From: an uncultured Treponema sp.
GTDB lineage: Bacteria; Spirochaetota; Spirochaetia; Treponematales; Treponemataceae
NCBI GenBank assembly: GCA_937877535.1
Contig: CALFJF010000074.1
Location: 1 to 64,000, forward strand
Direction: 5' to 3'
DNA length: 64,000 nucleotides
Numbering within the stretch: the stretch's first letter is position 1; each line of letters begins with the position of its first letter. The translations under genes were made by a program, and so were the position numbers. Under the pieces are notes generated by a model. The model did not search any database. It saw only the letters and a program-made list of their open reading frames with translations, and was not told the origin of the DNA. Shown here piece after piece: positions 52,188 through 61,673 of the stretch.

Positions 52188-54464
52188 TTATTTTGCGTCG
52201 CTGGTGGCTACAGGAATTGCTTTCTTTGATTGCTCGACCAATTTTCCGTATTCATCTCTAACATCGATTACGTCGTTGTCATAATCATTCAGTTTTTCCC
52301 AGAACCAATAAGGAATAATGACAATTTTGCCTTCTTCGTCCCACTCGATTGAAACATATTCGCCCTCGACTTTCGTAATCACAACGTGAGAATCGTTTTC
52401 GCTTACAGGGAAATTCGGGAAATCAAGTTCTGGAAGCGGTTTTGATTTTCGCAATTCTTCATACGCACTTCGGAGCGTCGCCAAATCCTTTGCAGCAGAC
52501 GCATTTGCAGCACTCGTCTTTTGCGCGTCAGCAGTCTGTTTTTTCGCGTCAGCAAGTTGCTTTTGCAAATCGGCAATCTGCTTGTCTTTTGTGGCAGCAT
52601 TCGCGCTTGCTTTTTGAGCGTCAGCCGCTTGCTTCTTTGCGTCCGCCAGTTGCTTTTGAAGGTCAGCGATTTGTTTGTCTTTTGTAGCAGCGTTTGCGCT
52701 TGCTTTCTGCGCGTCCGCGAGTTGCTTTTGCAAATCGGCGATTTGCTTATCTTTTGCGGTGGCGTTCGCACTCGCTTTTTGCGCGTCAGCCGCTTGCTTC
52801 TTTGCGTCAGCAAGTTGCTTTTGCAAATCGGCAATCTGCTTGTCTTTTGCGGCAGCATTCGCGCTTGCTTTTTGCGCGTCAGCCGCTTGCTTCTTTGCGT
52901 CCGCCAGTTGCTTTTGCAAATCAGCAATCTGCTTGTCTTTTGTAGCAGCGTTTGCGCTTGCTTTTTGTGCGTCAGCGAGTTGTTTTTGCAAATCCGCAAT
53001 TTGCTTATCTTTTGCGGTGGCGTTCGCATTCGCTTTTTGTGCGTCAGCGGCTTGCTTTTTCGCGTCGGCGAGTTGCTTTTGAAGGTCAGCGATTTGCTTG
53101 TCCTTTGCGGCAACTGCGTTTGCGTTCATCGTATTCGCGCTACTTGCTTTTTGCGCTTCCGCGAGTTGCTTTTGCAAATCCGCGATTTGCTTTGCTTTTG
53201 CGTCATTATCTTTTTTCAGAGAGTCAGAGAGAACTCCGCTCTTTTTTGCATTTTCCGCATCTTTAAGGGCTGCGGCAAGTTGTTTTTTCAGGTCAGCGAT
53301 TTGTTGTGCTTGAGCGTCGCTCGTCTTTTTTGCGTCGGCGAGTTGTTTTTGAGCGTCAGCCGCACCACTGCTCGCTTTTTGAGCGTCAGCCGCTTGCTTT
53401 TTCGCGTCGGCGAGTTGCTTTTGCAAATCGGCAATCTGTTTGTCTTTTGCGGCAGCGTTCGCGTTTGCCTTCTGCGCGTCGGCGAGTTGCTTTTGCAAGT
53501 CGGCAATCTGTTTGTCTTTTGCGGCAGCGTTCGCGCTTGCCTTTTGCGCGTCGGCGAGTTGCTTTTGCAAATCGGCAATCTGTTTGTCTTTTGCGGCAGC
53601 GTTCGCGTTTGCCTTCTGCGCGTCGGCGAGTTGCTTTTGCAAGTCGGCAATCTGTTTGTCTTTTGCGGCAGCGTTCGCGCTTGCCTTTTGCGCGTCGGCA
53701 AGTTGCTTTTGCAAGTCGGCAATCTGCTTATCTTTTGCGGCAGCGTTCGCGCTTGCTTTTTGTGCGTCAGTGAGTTGTTTTTGCAAGTCGGCAATCTGTT
53801 TGTCTTTCGCGGCGGCGTTCGCGCTCGCTTTTTGTGCGTCAGCCAGTTGTTTTTTCAGGTCAGCAATTTGCTTGTCTTTTGCGGCGGCATCAGAAGCCTG
53901 TTTTTGCGCGGCAGTCAGTTGCTTTTGCAAATCTGCAATTTGTTTATCCTTTTTTGCAGCGTCGGCTGCCTGTTTTTGAGCGGCGGCGAGTTGTTTTTGC
54001 AAATCGGCAATCTGCTTATCTTTTGCTTGAGCCGCAGCGACTTGCTTTTGCGCCGTGTCAAGTTGTTTTTTTAGGTCAGCATTTGTTTTTTGAGCATCCG
54101 CGTTCGACTTTTGAGCGGCGGCGAGTTGCGTTTTTGATTCTGAAAGTTGACGCTGAAGGTCGGCAATTTGCTTTGCTTGCGATTCGCTCGTATTTTTCAA
54201 TTCGTCGGCTTCCGTTGTCTTTGCGTCAAGTTTCGCCCGAAGGTCTGCGATTTCTGCGTCCTTTGCGGCTTGCTCAGCGGCAAGTTGCTCTTTTAACGCG
54301 GTAACTTGACCACCGAGGTCTTCGATTTCTGCCTTTTGATTTCCAATCGTTTCCTCATATTCCGAAAGTTTTGCTGACGAACACGCAGAAAGCGTGAAAA
54401 CCGCCAAAAAAATCATTGGAAGAAGAGTTGTTGGTAAAATCTTTTTGCATTTTTTACAAATCAT
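52188..54464 (-). CDS. Lipoprotein with a long tandem-repeat coiled coil
   Basis: A 758-residue lipoprotein. The signal sequence ends with lipobox LSAC (Cys28). Residues 35-148 are coiled coil. Residues 149-658 are about twenty tandem units on the pattern DKQIADLQKQLADAQK plus ASANAAAK (24 residues), some with a seven-residue insert giving 31. The last 100 residues form a different, folded-looking domain (HVVITKVEGEYVSIEWDEEG, IIPYWFWEKLND). It is predicted to reach from the membrane as a fibre; the role is unknown. A ribosome binding site (AGGG) precedes the ATG. Large opposite-strand frames are by-products. Confidence 0.9.
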   Translation of the reverse strand: MICKKCKKILPTTLLPMIFLAVFTLSACSSAKLSEYEETIGNQKAEIEDLGGQVTALKEQLAAEQAAKDAEIADLRAKLDAKTTEADELKNTSESQAKQIADLQRQLSESKTQLAAAQKSNADAQKTNADLKKQLDTAQKQVAAAQAKDKQIADLQKQLAAAQKQAADAAKKDKQIADLQKQLTAAQKQASDAAAKDKQIADLKKQLADAQKASANAAAKDKQIADLQKQLTDAQKASANAAAKDKQIADLQKQLADAQKASANAAAKDKQIADLQKQLADAQKANANAAAKDKQIADLQKQLADAQKASANAAAKDKQIADLQKQLADAQKANANAAAKDKQIADLQKQLADAKKQAADAQKASSGAADAQKQLADAKKTSDAQAQQIADLKKQLAAALKDAENAKKSGVLSDSLKKDNDAKAKQIADLQKQLAEAQKASSANTMNANAVAAKDKQIADLQKQLADAKKQAADAQKANANATAKDKQIADLQKQLADAQKASANAATKDKQIADLQKQLADAKKQAADAQKASANAAAKDKQIADLQKQLADAKKQAADAQKASANATAKDKQIADLQKQLADAQKASANAATKDKQIADLQKQLADAKKQAADAQKASANAATKDKQIADLQKQLADAKKQTADAQKTSAANASAAKDLATLRSAYEELRKSKPLPELDFPNFPVSENDSHVVITKVEGEYVSIEWDEEGKIVIIPYWFWEKLNDYDNDVIDVRDEYGKLVEQSKKAIPVATSDAK
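52490..54020 (-). repeat. Tandem repeats of 72 and 93 bases inside the lipoprotein gene
   Basis: About twenty nearly identical units encode 24 or 31 residues. Adjacent units differ by a few synonymous or Ser/Asn/Thr changes, the pattern left by unequal recombination and expansion. The copy number is likely to differ between strains. Confidence 0.88.
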
Positions 54465-54579
54465 TTTTCCCTACCCTCTTTTTTTTGAATTATAAATACC
54501 AAATTATAGCTAATCGCCCATTTTTTTGCTACGACGTGGACAAATAAATTTGAATTCTTTATTATGGAAAGAAAATAAA

Positions 54580-54602
54580 TGACATTTTTTGAAAAAATGT
54601 CA
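54580..54602. promoter_or_regulatory. Palindrome upstream of the FadL-like gene (candidate operator)
   Basis: TGACATTTTTT (54580-54590) and AAAAAATGTCA (54592-54602) are exact inverted copies around one G. A second, looser TGACA...TGTCA pair follows at about 54606-54628. Both lie between the divergent lipoprotein and FadL-like genes. Confidence 0.45.
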
Positions 54603-54643
54603 AAATGACAAAAATCAAAAATCTGTCAAAAAGGAGTTACAAG

Positions 54644-56155
54644 ATGAAAAAATCTGCCGTCATATCAATTCTCGCACTCGTTTCGGCACCTTCCCTCTTT
54701 GCGAGCGGCGTTGAGAACAAAACGAATCTGAGCACGGGCTATTTGCGGAATCCGAGTCGTAACACCGAAAATTCCCGCCCGGAAGCGGCTTTTTACAACA
54801 TCGCGGGAACGGCATACCTCAAAGAAGGCTTGTGGGTCGGCGGCGGAAATCAGTTCGTCTTTAAAGAATACGCGAACGAACTCAAAACAAAAGTTGATTT
54901 GGGCGACTACGGCACAATCGACCCGTATTATTCAAACGATGAAACGACCGTGTGGCTCTACCCCGACTTGAACGCGGTCTACAAAAAGAACAAGTGGGCA
55001 ACTTTTTTCAATTTTGGCGTGTATGCGGGCGGCGGCTCTCTTTCTTACAGCGAAGGCACGAGCGCGACGAGTTTGCTTTTTGCGAATGGGGCGAGTACGC
55101 AGGCGGCAGAAGCGACAAAATACGGGCTTGCGGCAAATATGATTTCCAAAGCAAAAGAATCATACGAAAATGCCGTTGCATCAAATTTTAGTGGCAGTGA
55201 AGCGGCGGCTCTTTCCTATATTCAAGCGAATCCAACATCAGAATTGGCGCAGGCTTACGGAGTTGTCCAGAAATACGGTTCAAATCTTTCTGACTATGCG
55301 GCAAAAAAAGACGCTTATGAAAAAACAGCCGCTGCTTCCCTTGCTATGGCAAAATCCCACTCGCTCGATGTTACTTCAATCACCTACGGCTTTCAAATCG
55401 GCGCGTCGTATCAGGTGCTTGACTGGCTTTCGCTCGCGGCGGCGTATCGCTACACAATCGGCACGCAGGAAATGACGCTTAAATGCTCGGACGCGACTTT
55501 TGCGGCGGTGAACGGCGGAAACAAAATCAGTTATGAGGCGATGGGATTTGGTCAGAGTTGCGTTTTTGGAATTCACGCGAAAATTCCGCAGGTTGAAGGG
55601 CTTGACCTTGCCTTGCAATATCAGACTTTGAGCCGAATCGATTATGATGTTGACAATGTGAAAGGCAACATCGCGCAGTATTACGACATCACGAATAGCA
55701 AAAAATTCCGCACGGACTTGCCAGCGGTTCTGAATTTTGGCGTGGGCTATTCGATTCTTGAAAATCTCTATGTTTCTTCAAGTTTCAACTATTATTTCAA
55801 CACTTTCGCACAACAAAATTCAATTCTTTCAGAAACTGATTACGAAAATTCATGGGAAATCGCGCTCGGAGTCGATTATCGTTTTTGCAAATATGTCGGA
55901 GTCTCGCTTGGAGCGTCTTACGGCAAACAGGGAATCACGGACGACTCAAACAGCACTTTCAATCCCGTCCTTGACAACTTTGTGATTGGCGGCGGATTTG
56001 AAATCTACCCGACGGAGCAACTGACGCTCGCAATCTCGTGCTTGTACGCAAATTACTTCGACGCGGATTATTACCTCGGAGACTACAAAACGACTTTGAG
56101 CAAAGATGTTACGAATTTCGGAATCGGCGTGACTTATCACTTCCCGAATTTGTAA
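54644..56155 (+). CDS. FadL/OMPP1-like outer-membrane protein
   Basis: A 503-residue beta-barrel candidate. A signal peptide (AVISILALVSAPSLFASG) precedes the FadL-type N-terminus (GYLRNPSRNTENSRPEAAFY followed by NIAGTAYL). Many alternating strands follow, and the C-terminus ends in an aromatic-rich strand (FGIGVTYHFPNL), typical of outer-membrane insertion. Residues about 140-230 are an Ala/Ser-rich insert likely to form a surface or periplasmic helical loop. FadL proteins import hydrophobic compounds; the substrate here is unknown. AGGAG precedes ATG 54644, and a possible operator lies upstream. Confidence 0.85.
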   Translation: MKKSAVISILALVSAPSLFASGVENKTNLSTGYLRNPSRNTENSRPEAAFYNIAGTAYLKEGLWVGGGNQFVFKEYANELKTKVDLGDYGTIDPYYSNDETTVWLYPDLNAVYKKNKWATFFNFGVYAGGGSLSYSEGTSATSLLFANGASTQAAEATKYGLAANMISKAKESYENAVASNFSGSEAAALSYIQANPTSELAQAYGVVQKYGSNLSDYAAKKDAYEKTAAASLAMAKSHSLDVTSITYGFQIGASYQVLDWLSLAAAYRYTIGTQEMTLKCSDATFAAVNGGNKISYEAMGFGQSCVFGIHAKIPQVEGLDLALQYQTLSRIDYDVDNVKGNIAQYYDITNSKKFRTDLPAVLNFGVGYSILENLYVSSSFNYYFNTFAQQNSILSETDYENSWEIALGVDYRFCKYVGVSLGASYGKQGITDDSNSTFNPVLDNFVIGGGFEIYPTEQLTLAISCLYANYFDADYYLGDYKTTLSKDVTNFGIGVTYHFPNL

Positions 56156-56170
56156 TGTGACAAAAAAAAT

Positions 56171-56239
56171 CGGTTATTGAGCCTGTTGAAATGACAAAAT
56201 CAAAACAAAAACGCGGAGATTTCGACAGTCTCAATCACC
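56171..56239. repeat. Dispersed inverted repeat, copy C
   Basis: GGTTATTGAGCCTGTTGAAAT (56172-56192) and ATTTCGACAGTCTCAATCACC (56219-56239) are imperfect inverted copies. Same family as the copies at 6419-6496 and 38145-38201. It lies between the ends of two converging genes. Confidence 0.72.
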
Positions 56240-56252
56240 GCGTTTTTGTTTT
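56202..56252. terminator. Bidirectional terminator between the FadL-like gene and mfd
   Basis: AAAACAAAAACGCGG (56202-56216) pairs perfectly over 15 bases with CCGCGTTTTTGTTTT (56238-56252). The T-rich arms serve both directions. Its loop contains the right arm of inverted repeat copy C, so the two structures are interleaved and cannot both form. Confidence 0.8.
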
Positions 56253-59200
56253 AGACCAACGCTTCGAGTTTTTCTCTAAAAAAGTCGGCTTTTTCGTCTG
56301 GCTGAATGCCCAACGCCGAGATATAAAACGAGCGCGGGTCTTCGGGCGCGGGATGAATGAGCGTGGGAAACGCTGCCAAAAGGCGCAAAAATTTTTTCAC
56401 GGGAATATCGCTCACGGCGCGGAACGTTACGCAAACGCTTCCATTTTTTTCTTTCATCGAATCTATTTTGAGTTTTTTTGCGAGCAATCGAACTTCCGAA
56501 AGCGAGAGCAACGTTTGCATTTCTTCGGGAATCGGACCAAATCTGTCCATAATTTCGAGTTCCAGCGTTTCGAGCGCGTCTTTTGACGGAATCGAGGCGA
56601 TTTTTTTGTAAATCTCCATTTTTGTCTGCGTACTCGGAATGTAGCGGTCTGGAATAAAGCCCGTGTATTCAAGTTCAAGAAGAGCGTCCGTTTGCTCAAC
56701 GTAATTTTCCTTTGTAAGCCGCTCGATTGCGTTTGAAAGCAGCCTGACGTAAAGGTCAAAACCCACGGAATACACGTCGCCACTTTGGTCTCGCCCCAAC
56801 AGATTTCCAGCCCCTCGGATTTCCATGTCTTTCATGGCAATTTTGAATCCGCTTCCAAGTTCCGTAAAATCCGAAATCGCCTGAAGTCGCTTCATTGCCA
56901 ATTCTGAAAGAGCACGGTCTTTTGGATAAAAAAGATACGCATACGCCGTTCTGTCGCTTCGTCCAACTCGTCCGCGTAATTGATAGAGTTGACTAATTCC
57001 ATACATATCCGCGCGGTCGATTATAATCGTGTTTACGTTTGGAATGTCGATTCCGTTTTCAATAATCGTTGTTGCAACAAGCACGTGAAAACCGCCCATT
57101 TTGAATCGTCTAAAAATATCATCGAGTTCGTCGGAGGACATTTGTCCGTGCGCGGTGTCAATCAACAGTTCTGGAAGCAGTTGCTCTAGTTTTCGCCGCG
57201 TATCATCAAGCGTTTCTACGCGATTGTGCAAAAAAAACACCTGCCCTCCCCGCTCAACTTCCCGCCTGATTGCTCGCGCGATTTTTTCGTCGTCCGCTTC
57301 TTCAACGCTCGTTTCAATCGGCTTTCTCGCTTGCGGAGGCGTTGCAAGAACTGACATATCGCGGATTTTCAGCAAACTCATTTGGAGCGTTCGCGGAATC
57401 GGGGTGGCACTCATCGAAAGACAATCGATGTTCGTTTTTAAGGTTTTTAATCGCTCTTTGTCTTTTACGCCAAATCGTTGCTCCTCGTCAATAATCATAA
57501 GTCCAAGGTCTGCCCATTCAACGTCTTTTTGAATTATTCTGTGCGTGCCAATCAAAATGTCGATTTTTCCTTCCTTCAATTCAGCAAGGATTTTTTTTTG
57601 CTCTTTTTGAGGAACGAATCGAGAAAGGTGCTTTATTATTACGGGAAATCCGCGGAATCGCTCTTCGCTCGTTTCAAAATGTTGCTCCGCAAGAAGCGTT
57701 GTGGGCGCAAGAAAAGCGACTTGTTTTTTTGAAAGAACCGCCTTAAAAGCCGCCCGAAGCGCAACTTCCGTTTTCCCGTATCCCACGTCGCCACAAAGAA
57801 GGCGGTCCATTGGAATTGGCTTTTCCATATCCGCTTTGATTTCTTTTGTGGCAGTAAATTGGTCTGGCGTGTCTTCATACGGAAATGCCGCGTCAAACTC
57901 CGCTTCAAGGTCGCTCACGCGCGAAAACGCAAATCCCCGCGCGATTTTTCGCTTTCCGTAGAGAGAAAGGAGTTTTTCGGCGAGTTCTTCAACCGCTTTT
58001 TTGACTTTTCCCTTTCGATTTTCCCACGATTTTCCGCCAAGCGTGTCAAGCCGAGGAGCCGCGCCACCGCTTCCAATGTAACGCTGCACAAGATTCAACT
58101 GCTCAAGCGGAACGTACAAAAATTCTTCTTGAGCGTATTCGATTTTGATGTAATCTTTTTCCGCTCCACTCGCTTTGAGTCTTTGAATTCCTTTGAATTG
58201 CCCGATTCCGTAGCCAGAATGAACGACGTAATCGCCTTCGTTCAAATCCACAAACGCTTCGATTACTTCGCTTTTTGCCCGAACTGTCGCCCGCTCTTTT
58301 TGCTTTCGCCGTCCAAAGATTTCGTTTTCTTGAACAACGAGCGTTTTTGTTTGCGCAATTCCAAAGCCTGCTGAAATGGCAGCAGGAAAAACTTCCAATT
58401 CGTACAAAGGCAGATGGCGCAAGGCGTTGTCGCGGATTTTGTCGCTAAAAGACGGCGAACGGGACGTAAAATCTTTGAAAATCTCTTCGATTCTGAGGGC
58501 TTGATTTTCGTTATCGGCAAAAATAAAAATTCGCCAGCCCGATTTTTGCAATTCCGTAAAATGCTCGCGGAGAAGAGCGAAATTTCCAAAAAAACTTTGA
58601 GGAGGATTTACGTCGATTTTTAAGAGATTTTTCTTTGTTTCGTTTTCCGAAAAATCCGACGCGCGAATTGAGTGAAAAAAAATCGTTCGCTCAAACTGTT
58701 CTGTAATGTCAAATCGATTGAGCATTTTGTTTGGCGGAAAAACGGGGAGATTTTGGGAATCAGACATCGTGCGCTTATACATCGACAAAAATTCGCGCTC
58801 AAGGCTTTCAAGCGCGTTGAAAAGTCGGTCGTAATCGAACAAAAAAAGCGTTGAGCCTTTTCCCACAAGGTCTAACACGGAAAAACTTTTTTCCCAAAGA
58901 ACAGGATAAAACAACTCCTCGCCTTCACATTCGCCGCGCGTTTTGAGAGAATCGACGAGTGTTTGACAGTTTTCGTTTTCTCCAAACTCGTTTTTGAGCG
59001 CATTGTCGAGTGTGGAAATCAAATCTTCGTTCCAAACGACTTCTTTCATCGGAGAAAACGTGAGCCTGGTGATTTTTTTTGTAGTCGTTTGCGTTTCTAC
59101 ATCGAACAATTTTATTGAACAGATTTCGTCAAAATCAAAATTTATCCGAACTGGCTCTCCGCCGCCCAAAAAAACGTCCAAAACCTCCCCGCGAACGGAA

Positions 59201-59826
59201 AATTCGCCCGGAAGCGCAACTTTTGGCACTCGATTGTAGCCAAGATGCGAAAGTCGCTCCGAGATTTCCTCTGGCTCGATTTTTTGTCCCGTAAAAACAG
59301 AAAACAAAAGCGAGCGCAAGAATTCTTTTGGCGGAACGGGCGTTAAAAAAGCGCGTTCACTCATCAAAAAAACTCGTGCGCGACTTGAAGCGTTTACATT
59401 TTTCTTTTCGCACAAAGCGCAAAGCGTTCCCGCGCGTTGTCCAAAAATCGCGCTTGCGCTTGGAGCGGGACGATACGGAACTGCAGACCACCAGGGGAGT
59501 TCAAAAAAATCGACGGAATCTTTGAGCGCACTTTCTAAATCCGAACGAATTGCGTGAACATCTCGCTCCGAAGGGCAAACAACAATAAAATCAAGAAAAG
59601 ATGCGTCCACATTTTCGTTTGTTTTTCCTTTTGTTTCTCCGTATTGAAGAGAATTCATCGCAAAAAAGCGCCTTTCTTCCATGAATTCTGCTGCAAAAAA
59701 AGACGCAGACGAGCCAGAAAGTCCTTCAATATCGTAAGGAAGTTTTGCGCATTTTTTTACGCCATCTTTGAGAGCAGACCACCCTTTTGTTACAGAATCG
59801 AAGTAATTTGACAATAATGATTTCAT
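56251..59826 (-). CDS. mfd: Transcription-repair coupling factor Mfd
   Basis: A 1191-residue DNA translocase that removes stalled RNA polymerase and recruits UvrA. A UvrB-like N-terminal region comes first. Next is the RNA-polymerase-interacting domain (LNEGDYVVHSGYGIGQFKGI), then RecG-like helicase motors: LLCGDVGYGKTEVALRAAFK (Walker A), LAPTTLLAEQHFETSEERF, IIDEEQRFGVKDKERLK (DEEQ box) and YQLRGRVGRSDRTAYAYLF. The TRCF C-terminal domain follows. The length is as expected. Convergent with the FadL-like gene. Confidence 0.96.
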   Translation of the reverse strand: MKSLLSNYFDSVTKGWSALKDGVKKCAKLPYDIEGLSGSSASFFAAEFMEERRFFAMNSLQYGETKGKTNENVDASFLDFIVVCPSERDVHAIRSDLESALKDSVDFFELPWWSAVPYRPAPSASAIFGQRAGTLCALCEKKNVNASSRARVFLMSERAFLTPVPPKEFLRSLLFSVFTGQKIEPEEISERLSHLGYNRVPKVALPGEFSVRGEVLDVFLGGGEPVRINFDFDEICSIKLFDVETQTTTKKITRLTFSPMKEVVWNEDLISTLDNALKNEFGENENCQTLVDSLKTRGECEGEELFYPVLWEKSFSVLDLVGKGSTLFLFDYDRLFNALESLEREFLSMYKRTMSDSQNLPVFPPNKMLNRFDITEQFERTIFFHSIRASDFSENETKKNLLKIDVNPPQSFFGNFALLREHFTELQKSGWRIFIFADNENQALRIEEIFKDFTSRSPSFSDKIRDNALRHLPLYELEVFPAAISAGFGIAQTKTLVVQENEIFGRRKQKERATVRAKSEVIEAFVDLNEGDYVVHSGYGIGQFKGIQRLKASGAEKDYIKIEYAQEEFLYVPLEQLNLVQRYIGSGGAAPRLDTLGGKSWENRKGKVKKAVEELAEKLLSLYGKRKIARGFAFSRVSDLEAEFDAAFPYEDTPDQFTATKEIKADMEKPIPMDRLLCGDVGYGKTEVALRAAFKAVLSKKQVAFLAPTTLLAEQHFETSEERFRGFPVIIKHLSRFVPQKEQKKILAELKEGKIDILIGTHRIIQKDVEWADLGLMIIDEEQRFGVKDKERLKTLKTNIDCLSMSATPIPRTLQMSLLKIRDMSVLATPPQARKPIETSVEEADDEKIARAIRREVERGGQVFFLHNRVETLDDTRRKLEQLLPELLIDTAHGQMSSDELDDIFRRFKMGGFHVLVATTIIENGIDIPNVNTIIIDRADMYGISQLYQLRGRVGRSDRTAYAYLFYPKDRALSELAMKRLQAISDFTELGSGFKIAMKDMEIRGAGNLLGRDQSGDVYSVGFDLYVRLLSNAIERLTKENYVEQTDALLELEYTGFIPDRYIPSTQTKMEIYKKIASIPSKDALETLELEIMDRFGPIPEEMQTLLSLSEVRLLAKKLKIDSMKEKNGSVCVTFRAVSDIPVKKFLRLLAAFPTLIHPAPEDPRSFYISALGIQPDEKADFFREKLEALV

Positions 59827-59892
59827 AAAATCTTCCGATAATGAAATATAGGAGTGCGCAAGCCTTGCGCATGATTGTTTCGGGGGAATATT

Positions 59893-60879
59893 TTGAAACG
59901 AACCGTATTTGCCATTTTATCGTCTTTGACTCTTTTTGCACAGACTTCATTTGCCGCTGGCGGTCAGTCTGCGCCTTCGCAGGATTTTTCAAAAGCGTCG
60001 GTCGTCATCAAATTCTTTGATAGAACGATGTATTATCCGAGCGGAACACAAGATAATCCTGTAAAAGTGAACGTGTCTATCGTAAATAATGGAACTGAAA
60101 CGCTCCGATTCAAGTTGGCAGATGAGCGAATGTTCAGTTTGGATTTTACGGCGAACACGATAAAAAACACAAAACTCGCGCAGACAACTGATTTAATCAA
60201 TCGTCGTTCATCAAAAAATGATGTTTATTATCGCGATATTGCGATTGAAGCGGGCGAGTCGTATTCGTTTGTTGAGGATGTAAAAAAGTACATTTCTTTT
60301 GACGAGCCTTCTATTTATTACCTTCAACTCGATTTTTATCCTGACCTTTATAAATCAAAGAGCGTGAAACTTACGTCAAATCGTTTGAGTTTGGACGTGC
60401 GCCCTGCCCCTGCGGCAAGCGGTTCGGCGGTTTTGCCAATTCAAAACGAAAGCGCAACAATGCTTACTTTGGAGCAAATTCCGCCAGACCAAGTTGTTGA
60501 GCGGACTATAAAGGCGCGGCAGCAGTCGCTTTGGGACCAGTACTTTCTTTACATGGACGTTGAGCAACTGATGAAACGCAACGGCGAGATGGAAAGACGG
60601 TACAATATTGCAAGCGCAGATGAGCGGAGGCGTATGCTTGAAGCGTATAAATCCGATTTGATGCAAAATCGAATTGACCACGACGTAATTGCCGTTCCAG
60701 AGTCGTTCCAGATTCAAACGACGACCTATTCTCCAACGGCGGGTTCGGTTACGGTTGAAGAAAAATTCAAATATCCGAATTATCGAGAAGTCAAAAAATA
60801 CGTTTACAAAGTGCGTCAACGCGACGGAATTTGGCAGATTTACGATTACACTGTTACAAATCTCGGCACGGAAGAATAA
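59893..60879 (+). CDS. Secreted protein of unknown function
   Basis: A 328-residue protein with a signal peptide (TVFAILSSLTLFAQTSFAAG). An Ig-like N-terminal domain (VKVNVSIVNNGTETLRFKLA) is followed by a helical region (VERTIKARQQSLWDQYFLYM) and a strand-rich C-terminus (YKVRQRDGIWQIYDYTVTNL) resembling NTF2-like folds. The start is the rare TTG 59893, chosen because CGGGGGAA lies just upstream and the reading begins KRTVFA, a proper signal-peptide start. A periplasmic location is likely. It diverges from mfd. Confidence 0.8.
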   Translation: MKRTVFAILSSLTLFAQTSFAAGGQSAPSQDFSKASVVIKFFDRTMYYPSGTQDNPVKVNVSIVNNGTETLRFKLADERMFSLDFTANTIKNTKLAQTTDLINRRSSKNDVYYRDIAIEAGESYSFVEDVKKYISFDEPSIYYLQLDFYPDLYKSKSVKLTSNRLSLDVRPAPAASGSAVLPIQNESATMLTLEQIPPDQVVERTIKARQQSLWDQYFLYMDVEQLMKRNGEMERRYNIASADERRRMLEAYKSDLMQNRIDHDVIAVPESFQIQTTTYSPTAGSVTVEEKFKYPNYREVKKYVYKVRQRDGIWQIYDYTVTNLGTEE

Positions 60880-60890
60880 CGAAAATCAAG

Positions 60891-60911
60891 CGGGCGGCTT
60901 CGCCCGTTTTT
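60891..60911 (+). terminator. Terminator after the secreted protein gene
   Basis: CGGGCG (60891-60896), loop GCTT, CGCCCG (60901-60906), followed by TTTTTG. Confidence 0.82.
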
Positions 60912-60944
60912 GTTTGCGGGTTTAACAAAAAATCGAGGAAAAAA

Positions 60945-61661
60945 ATGAAGGCTTTAGTCATTGCGGACAACGAAAAGGTCATTGCAAAAATCGTGGGAAC
61001 GCTTCAAAAATTCGGCTTTGAAACGATTGTGTACCGCTGGCTTTTGAAGGCTCTGGATAATATTTCAGAAATCTCGCCACATCTCATAATTATAAGCGCG
61101 GAAGATTATCCGCGGCATTGGAAAACGCTTTCGCAATATTCTGGAGTGGACGGCAATGCGTCAAAAGTCATGCTTTACACGGGGCAGAATTTTTCAGAAT
61201 CAGAGCGAAAAAAGGCGGATGCCCTTGGAATATTTGGAACTTTTTCGTTTGCGAGTTCTTCCGAAGAAAACGAAATGAAGGCGTTTGAGGATTTGCTTTC
61301 GTTTTTTCAGCCGTCGCTTGACGTTTCGGTGGATTTTTCGCACACCGAAGTTGAACCGTTGCTTTCCGACGATTCGATTGAGCAAAATCAAAAAACTCCA
61401 GACACGCCAAAAGAACGAAAAATCATCAGTTGCTCGTTTGTTTTTACGAATCCAGTTTCTCTTGCTCTTGTTACGGGGCGAGCGCGCAATTTTGACGGCG
61501 AAACGCTCGAATTTTCGCCAGATTTAATTGAATTTACCGAAAATTTACCGTCCAACACAAAAATCAAAAACGCAACGCTAAAAACGGCGGAAGAAACGCG
61601 GGTGGTGAGCGCAATGGTTCTTTCAAATGAAACGAATCGACTCATTCTTGGCGTAAAATAA
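60945..61661 (+). CDS. Degenerate receiver-like protein
   Basis: A 238-residue cytoplasmic protein. The first 120 residues look like a response-regulator receiver (MKALVIADNEKVIAKIVGTL, KVMLYTGQNFSESERKKADA, LGIFGTFSF). The strand where the phosphorylated Asp should sit reads HLIIISAEDYP, with Ser at that position, so it is probably not phosphorylated in the usual way. The last 100 residues are strand-rich (KIISCSFVFTNPVSLALVTG) and could be a divergent PilZ-like domain, which is uncertain. GAGGAA precedes ATG 60945. Confidence 0.7.
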   Translation: MKALVIADNEKVIAKIVGTLQKFGFETIVYRWLLKALDNISEISPHLIIISAEDYPRHWKTLSQYSGVDGNASKVMLYTGQNFSESERKKADALGIFGTFSFASSSEENEMKAFEDLLSFFQPSLDVSVDFSHTEVEPLLSDDSIEQNQKTPDTPKERKIISCSFVFTNPVSLALVTGRARNFDGETLEFSPDLIEFTENLPSNTKIKNATLKTAEETRVVSAMVLSNETNRLILGVK

Positions 61662-61673
61662 GGTGAAACAAAA

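Noticed and set aside
52521..54074. Long open frame on the plus strand, antisense to the repeat lipoprotein (about 517 codons).
   Set aside because: It exists only because the repeat units of the real gene lack stops in that frame; the translation is a repetitive Leu/Phe/Cys-rich string without a ribosome binding site.
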